Part shown: piece after piece, positions 57,834 through 64,000 of the stretch
Layout of the letters: every line of letters begins with the position of its first letter
Position numbering within the stretch: the first letter of the stretch is position 1
Assembly (NCBI GenBank): GCA_036674765.1
Contig: JARVKI010000018.1
Span: 372,001-436,000 of the forward strand
Direction: 5' to 3'
DNA from: Seiridium cupressi
Taxonomy: Eukaryota > Ascomycota > Sordariomycetes > Amphisphaeriales > Sporocadaceae
Length of the DNA: 64,000 nt
Program-made: the position numbers and the translations under genes
The notes under the pieces: generated by a model
Database searches by the model: none
The model's input: the letters and a program-made list of their open reading frames with translations, nothing else
What the model was told of the DNA's origin: nothing

Positions 57834-59678
57834 ATTGGCGTCAAGATGTAGTTGAACGAAGTGATCAAGTGAAGAATTGTTCGAGCGATACTTGGAGAGC
57901 TGGGTTGGAAAGTTTAGAATTGAGATGAAGATGGAAGGCTCACTCACTGACGCTGAGTCTCCTTATATCCCCAATCATCCATATGTTCAATCTATTTTGA
58001 GATTGTCCTCCTTCGTTCTCCAGCATTCCTCACCAAGGGCTCACCTACTGTGCCGTATTCTCTCCACGATGGCCACCTAAAAAAAGATGCTATACTCCGT
58101 AAAGACTTGCAGATCTCAGAGGTCTGACGTATGCCAACAAGAGTAGCCATTCCACCGCTTCCTATATTCTTATGTAGGTCCGATCCCAATTTCCAGGGAG
58201 CAATGCCTCATGTTTCCACATCAGGCAATAGTCCAAACAGTTCAGAAGCGACCTGGAGAGATGGAAACAGAACACAGTGGGGTTATAATCCTGCGGAATC
58301 TCCATCAGGGTTTCACAGCTTACACGATCGACGCAATATTTCATCAGAAGGATTATATATTTCTGGCGTTGGACTTCAAGTCCCCACTATCAACCCCAGT
58401 GCTTTTTGCCAGTATTGGGCTCGGCTGTTGCCCTGGCGAGTTGTATTGAAAAGCTAAATTTAGGAATGTCGATCTGTTACTAGTGCTATACTCGAGACCA
58501 CCGCATCCTGGCGCGTGCCCAACTGCGACTTCCAGGAAAAGTATCACCGAGTCCACCTGTGGGGAGTGTCGCGTGTCCGCCTTCTTCAACTAGCCCGGTT
58601 GGTATTCCTTCGCGCGCAACTACCGAGCCTAGCTAGAGCCTCGACAGATAGGAAACAAGCGGGGATGGAGCCTCGTTTGCCTTACTCTCTTCAATTATTC
58701 TACATAGGGATTGATTGACCTTCAAGAATAGAAAACCATCATAGCTCCATATAGAGTGTCCGGCTAGTCATTGGTAGGCACACGCAACTTGGAGCGCAGC
58801 ACCGGTATGGGCTTTGCTTTACTTAGGAACCAAAGAAATCCTACTCGGCTTTTGAAAATCCCGCATCGACGCGTTGTCGGCCCACTGTGGATATGTGGCT
58901 GTCCCTTGTCACGCATGAACCAACAGGCAGCAGCAAACCATGGCTGAGAATCCTCTACACGCTTGGTGAGGTGATCCCTATTTCTGGATGTCTCAAACAA
59001 GTAATTCTTTGTGGTCAAAGCTTTTGTAGGATGCACAGCGACGGGGCGTGAAGATGAAATCTAATCTAATGCTATTGGCATGGTATGCCGTACACAGTAA
59101 TACCCGAAATCCATTCGGCAGTCGCTAATAAGCGAGTCCCCACATTTGAGATTTCACCACCATCCCGGTCTACGCTAAGATTGCTGTGTCTTAGCCTAAA
59201 CTTAAAGCGGTGGATACGTATTCCTTCCAGCTATAGGAAGAAAAGCATCTAGTTTTGGGTCATCAGTCTGGGGCTGATCATTGCTTAGCTGAACGGCAGC
59301 AAAACCTGAGTCATGATCTATGGTACTTTGAGACTGATAGAATTATTGATCAAACCGAGGCGAAATCCTTCGTGGCGCAAACACTTTTTTTTTTTTTTTT
59401 TTACTCCACGATCGTCGACGGAGGACTCAGGATATGGATTCGGGTCCTTGGGTTACAGATTTAGAAACACGTCGTCTACAACGCAAGGTCATCATCCAGA
59501 AGGCCGGGAAACAGTGGAAGATCAATAGGAGAACAAAACGTATAAAGCATGTCTAAAGTCTGGCTTCAAGTCAGTTTAATCCTATCATTCACATCATCAA
59601 TTCACATCTTCATCTCAGCTTCAACACTCAGACTTAACAAGATCACCTTAACCCAAACAATCGCCCAAATCATTCAAT
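57834..59678. other. Intergenic region with poly-T tract
   Basis: 1.85 kb between two divergent secreted-protein genes. Domain-free frames of 60-110 codons only. It has a T18 run at 59385-59402. Confidence 0.45.
59385..59402. repeat. Poly-T tract, 18 T
   Basis: Homopolymer in intergenic DNA upstream of the 91-aa cysteine-rich protein gene. Confidence 0.8.
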
Positions 59679-60070
59679 ATGCTTTTCAAGACCGTCTTCG
59701 TTTGCGCTGTAACCCTCTTCTCCGCCAACGGAGCCCTGGGTGCAGCAATCGACAAGAGCTCCGAGGTGGAAGCCCGCGCTGCCCTGGTGGCCACTGACGC
59801 CTGTTCGTGTCTCTTCATAAGCCATGATTCCTCACACATAAAATAACATCTCTACTCACAGATTCGGCTTGCAACTGTCCAAACAACTGCAAACACGCAA
59901 GGGGCGACTCCTGCAAATACTACTCTGGCCCTTCCGATAACTCTGAAGTAACCACTGGACGTAAGTGTTATTTTGCACCTTATATCTGGTGCACATAGTG
60001 ACTAATATTTCATGCAGACTGCTATTTCCCCAACGCCAACCCGGGCGCGAGCCTTGAATGTGTCGCTTAA
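59679..60070 (+). CDS. Small secreted cysteine-rich protein (91 aa)
   Basis: Three exons, 59679-59802, 59862-59960 and 60018-60070; both introns (59 and 57 nt) are phase 1 with CAG acceptors. The signal peptide is about residues 1-22 (MLFKTVFVCAVTLFSANGALG). A short pro-like segment ending EVEARAA contains a possible processing site. A compact Cys domain follows: ACNCPNNCKH, DSCKYY, HCYFP and LECVA, giving six cysteines after the signal. Exons 2 and 3 carry all six cysteines. The gene is too fragmented to appear as a single long frame. No family recognised. Size, signal and cysteine count fit fungal effector-like or antimicrobial-like secreted proteins, which is an inference from general properties only. 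Confidence 0.75.
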
Positions 60071-61208
60071 AAGCAGTGCCTTAAAGCAATACGCCACAAA
60101 ACGTGACCACAGATCCAGTTATCTTTACAAGGGGCAAAGGGATTAGCGGGTATAGATACTTCGGAGTTTATCGAAGGATGGAGGGATCGAATGGATACAG
60201 CGTATTCCATCATTTTGTTTGCATTACCTAGATACGCTCTTTATCTTATTTGAAATTTCTCCGGCGTAAAGTTTTGTGATATGGTGATTAGCCTGTCCAT
60301 TATTGTGCAGACATAAAAAACCGAGCCGCCGAGAAGATATTATACAAAGTCTTCAATTTGATCAAACAGGACTTCATAAAGCCTTTTCCTTAACGGCCTA
60401 TTATGTTTCGCCTGCATAAACCCAGGTGATCCAGTTCATTGCTAATCTAATGGATATCCTTTTGTTGATATAATGGTTTTAATTCTGAAACTTAATTGCG
60501 TAGGACAGGAAAACCTGTTTCGTTTTCTCCGGTTTCTTTTTGAGGCAAATTGGTATTCTATCAGGATCATCAAGGCATTTGTTAAATACACGTCCCTGAC
60601 AGATAAGATAACGTCTTACTAATATGTTTCTGTTAGGGCCGAATACCATATAAAAACCTGGTGGAAGGATGAGAAGCTATCTAGGCATAACTCTTGTAAA
60701 TGTACAACGTATAAAGATTTTAAGTACCATGTCCCATCTGCTATAGGCAACTGGATGAAAACTGCACCAAATAAGTACCGTATAGGAAAACCTACTTAAT
60801 TCCAGACTCTCTACTATTTAGGTATACTTGGTCTAAATCACATTTTTCTACTCCTTGTCTGAACCATTTTTAGTTGAACTTCATCGATTGCTGCTTGTGC
60901 TGATCTCAAACTTCAACTATACGGCCTAAATTGCAAAGCTGCAAATCCCTCCGCAAAAGAAAAAACCCTATCCAGATTCCGGCTCTACGTAAAAGCCCTC
61001 CCTGCAACCTTCATAGCTCAAAATACTATATCTTATGAACGATCGTGTGCTCATGGGCAAGCCATGAGATCATCGTTCGGTCACAATTTTCATCATTCAT
61101 TCATATATGTCCATCTCTCCTCTATGCTTGCGTACGCCTACCCTCGAATCCGAACTCTGAAACTAAACATCTTGAGAGGATCAATTTTCTACCCACATAT
61201 CCAAGAAC
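60071..61208. other. AT-rich intergenic region
   Basis: About 1.1 kb, AT-rich, no open frame of note. It includes the 3' flanks of both neighbouring convergent secreted-protein genes. Confidence 0.45.
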
Positions 61209-61735
61209 TTAAACACTCTCGCCAACAACAACCAAGTCAAAGTCATGCGGGCCGGTATAGGCTGTCTCAGTATCGAGAGGAGTAGGGCCGCTGCTGATAA
61301 ACGAAACGGAATTGGTATCGCTCGTATGAGTGGCCCGAACGCCCTGGGCATTCTGAACATCGAGCTTGATAGCAAAGTCGGCGACCTGGGTGAAGTTAAA
61401 GCTCAGGCCCAACTCCTCGACGCATTTTCCATCGGTGATGTAAAGCAGGGACGGACTGCTGCTCAGCAGCGCATTCGTCACAGCGCTGCACTGTGCTGGT
61501 TCGGCGCTTCCGGGCACGGCAACGGAGAAGGACACACTGGTAGACCGGCTGGTTAGTCTTGTAATCGAAGAAGAGAGAAACGTGTGCTGACGTACATCTG
61601 CGAGATCGAGTGAGCTGCTACGTAGGCGCTGAAATCGGTGACCTGCCAGGTTTCGTCCGCTCTTTCTGCAAGCGGCATCGCGGAAGCAACGGCCGCTAGA
61701 ACAACAATGGGCTTGAAAGATAGCATTTTTGACAT
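61209..61735 (-). CDS. Predicted secreted protein, possibly AA1-like (159 aa)
   Basis: Two exons on the minus strand, 61596-61735 and 61209-61548, with a 47-nt intron (gtacgt...aaccag, branch GACTAACC). The signal peptide is about residues 1-19 (MSKMLSFKPIVVLAAVASA, cut near SAMP-LAER). The mature protein starts ADETWQVTDFSAYVAAHSIS and is beta-rich (SVSFSVAVPG, LSFNFTQVADFAIKLDV), with two cysteines (QCSAV, GKCVEE), enough for one disulfide. A Met at position 4 could also be the start. Small beta-rich fungal secreted proteins beginning with a W-x-V-x-x-F pattern are often filed with the Alternaria AA1 allergen fold; I offer this only as a possibility. Confidence 0.72.
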
Positions 61736-62733
61736 GATTTATCTTTAGCTGTTTATTTCTCTACTTTGATGGCGATGAAATGTCGTAGGATCGCACTTCC
61801 GGATGTTGATGTATGTATAGAACTATGGATGGTGGTGGGAGGCGAATGTCCAACAACTACGAGACTTGGCTGTGGGCTTTCGAGTTACCTATATACGGGT
61901 TTCTCAATCGACCAGCTGATTAATTATGATTTCCAAGATTTTATTGGCATCGCAACGTTGCGATTACGAGACTGCGCCGCTGTAGGATCGGAAGTCGTTA
62001 GAATACGAGCTCCGTGCCGTTGTCCACGAGGTACGGGAAGAATCGAATTCGCGCTGACAGACAGTATATCCAATCGCGGAGAGAAGAGAGCTCTGGGCAA
62101 ACATGCGGTGTAGTTTAGAGGTAAGATTCTCTGATATAATAAGGGATGGTAACGTCTCGAGCAATCTGCTTCTACTATATCAGATCAAATCGAACGAGGG
62201 AGCAGGGACTGTTAGCTTACGAAACTCCTCCAAGAGTGAATCACGACAAAAAGTATGTGGTGAGGCGATTGAAGCACACTCCACTCTACATAATCCAATA
62301 TGTACAAAGTCGCGTTTCTTTGACAATCATGCTGACAATATCCGAAGATCTGTTACTGCTTCTTCCGTCCCACTGCGTCTTGTCATCTAGATATTATATA
62401 ATCTCAGGCCGTATAGTATATGCTCAATGGTCTTCGACCTGACTATGTTATCTCGAGATGGAGGGTCCGTTTATGAAGCAGATAGCAGGCTTCGGGCTAC
62501 CTCGATGTGTGCGACCGTATGTGCGTTGAATTTCCTCACGTCAGCATCTTGAGCGGGATCGCAAGGTAATCAAGCGGCCAGCCACCAATAAACATCAAAA
62601 TATCTGTTCCTTCACAGCGTCTTCCATATAGGTGACGTTGTCTCACAGGACCTTATTCTGGCCTGCCCTGTTTCACTTCCAGAAATCCACTTCCTCGGTG
62701 TCGGTTTAAGAATCCATTTCTGAATGGAAGTGG
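61736..62733. other. Intergenic region
   Basis: About 1 kb with short overlapping frames only; promoter of the 159-aa protein gene and the 3' flank of the F-box-like gene. Confidence 0.45.
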
Positions 62734-64000
62734 CTACAATTGTTCACTGATGTTGATATTAGGGTGACTATAGCTTGGCGACAGCGGGCCTCGCACAATC
62801 CCACTCCCGTTCTTGGGCTGATTGCCGTCTCCTTCCTGGAATGGATTGATCGCCTCGCCGTAAAGGGAGTCATTGACAACATCACATAATACTGTGAAAC
62901 GGTGAGACAACCTCACGCTAGTATAAAACTCGTCGCAAAGCAGAGAGACCGTAGGCCTCTCGCTCGGAATTCGGCTATGCCAGTCTAAGCCGCTACGCAT
63001 ATCGCTGAGCAGTTCCCTCCAGCACCCACTCTGGTTGGCGAATCGGAGATGACCTAGCTCGACAGATCGTACCGAGTCTGACAAATCCCGTAAAAGGGAA
63101 ATCGGGTCATCTTGTCTCACGGATATACTCAACAGACCAAAATGGCGAAGTTTGTGCCACCTATAGATTGTTGGTGAGTAAACTCTAGTTGTCCGTATTG
63201 ATGAGCTGAAATTGCACTTACCTTTCAACAGGAAAAATAGTGTGTAGTGAGGCATAGTTATCAGTGGACACCGGTAGATCATCCGGAAACGGAGAGGAGA
63301 ACAGGTCGTAGTCGCGCGGATAGCGCAAGCTCACGTGCTGAAGATCCTTCGCCTTACTGGACTCCCGTTTCAAGTATTTATTGCGGTCTTCTGCCCATGC
63401 CAAATCGTTTCTCTCGTCGGGGAGCAAAGCAAGATCAATGCGACGAAAATTTGGTTGCTTGAGGATGGCAACCAAATTATCACAATCTTCACAAGGCTGA
63501 TGGAGGAAGAGGCAATCGAGGCCGATCACCCTTTGATCCACACCAAGGACGAGCCCCAAAACGCCATTGAATTCCTGCTGTACACTCGCATTGGCGAGTT
63601 CGCGTGTAATGATGTGAAACCCCCTAGATTTGGATAGCTGGCCGCCTTCGTCTTCTCCTGTGAGAGGCGATGTCGGCCAAAAGCTTGGAACGGGATAGTT
63701 GAATCCCTGTGGGCAATCTCGACTCACGGGTGTCTGATAAATCGGACAAAATACGAGTCCATGAGCTACAGGCGAAACAGGATTCGTCTGAGTCCGGGGA
63801 AGCGTTTAGTCCATATCTCAGCGCGTCAGCGCCAGCGTCAGCGTCAGCGTCAGCGTCAGCTTCAGACTCGAAGACCTCCTTTTGCTCTGTAAGGAGCCGT
63901 TGATACTAATCCCAAGCCTCCTTCAAGGGCAGTTGCGCCTTGATGAGTTGCATCCGTGGAATCGAGATTAGCTAGTCTACACCATCAGCAAGCCCGCGAT
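62734..64000 (-). CDS. F-box-like fungal protein, 3' part (5' end outside window)
   Basis: Three exons are seen on the minus strand, 63728-63905, 63222-63657 and 62734-63160; an acceptor at 63906-63907 implies at least one more exon toward or beyond 64000. The visible protein starts YQRLLTEQKEVFESEADADA and has C-rich CFACSSWTRIL. It continues through CLFLHQPCEDCDNLVAIL and LRRIDLALL-like text, and ends with WHKLRHFGLLSISVRQDD ... SVRSVELGHLRF. That last block recalls the C-terminal leucine-rich part of many fungal F-box proteins, including the RxSV-x-S end region. The F-box itself would be N-terminal and is not visible. Role, if correct: substrate adaptor of an SCF ubiquitin ligase. Partial gene; family call tentative. 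Confidence 0.6.
63826..63862. repeat. Hexanucleotide GCGTCA repeat, coding for Asp-Ala units
   Basis: About six near-identical GCGTCA units (with GCGCCA and GCTTCA variants). On the minus strand they read as GAC GCT, giving an (AD)n run within the F-box-like gene's first visible exon. Likely to vary in length between isolates. Confidence 0.8.

Noticed and set aside
1..64000. CRISPR arrays, operons, ribosome binding sites, origins
   Set aside because: The window is eukaryotic nuclear DNA; no such bacterial features are expected and none were seen.

Overview
The window is nuclear DNA of a filamentous ascomycete (Pezizomycotina; my impression is Sordariomycetes, from recalled protein families rather than any search). 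The signs are genes on both strands interrupted by 43-173 nt introns with GT..AG ends and CTAAC/CTAAT-type branch sites, fungus-only families (ATG11, Zn(II)2Cys6 regulators, an HMT1-type ABC transporter, a CFEM-domain receptor, an OPT transporter), and a tRNA gene with a short intron. Most gene models were spliced by hand from the sequence; each junction was checked for reading phase, and total lengths divide by three.

Region 1 (1-39 kb) is mostly a conserved chromosomal core. In order: a long upstream region and a conserved fungal protein (2.56-4.29 kb, +); a tRNA-Ala(AGC) with an intron; a family 25 glycosyltransferase (+) ending 90 bp from a Zn2Cys6 regulator on the other strand; an HMT1-like half ABC transporter (-); mitoribosomal protein bL9m (+); the autophagy scaffold ATG11 (-), divergent from the kinetochore subunit CENP-H (+); the HMG-box protein NHP6 (+) with a long leader; a ten-exon conserved fungal protein (+); a GNAT acetyltransferase (-); a DUF7053-like protein with a polyglutamine tail (-); and a vWA-like protein (+). 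These are housekeeping or widely conserved genes separated by gene-free stretches of up to 3.8 kb.

Region 2 (39-64 kb) looks like an accessory segment: AT-richer spacers, transporters, a sensor, small secreted proteins and several broken genes. It holds a sugar-porter MFS gene next to a truncated, frameshifted GH43 remnant; a decayed berberine-bridge-type (BBE) oxidoreductase tail with two TGG-to-TAG changes of the kind left by repeat-induced point mutation; a 10-N assembly gap flanked by two poly-T tracts that appear to be the same locus read twice; an oligopeptide transporter (OPT) tail-to-tail with a CFEM/PTH11-like receptor whose eight CFEM cysteines have canonical spacing; a broken Zn2Cys6 regulator; three predicted small secreted proteins (221, 91 and 159 aa) within 5 kb; and the 3' part of an F-box-like gene that runs off the right edge.

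Functionally, the left part serves general cell biology (metal/glutathione transport, mitochondrial translation, selective autophagy, kinetochore, chromatin). The right part suggests nutrient uptake (sugar, peptide), surface sensing and secretion, which in fungi commonly go with interaction with a host or substrate. No complete transposon, secondary-metabolite backbone gene or CRISPR array was seen.
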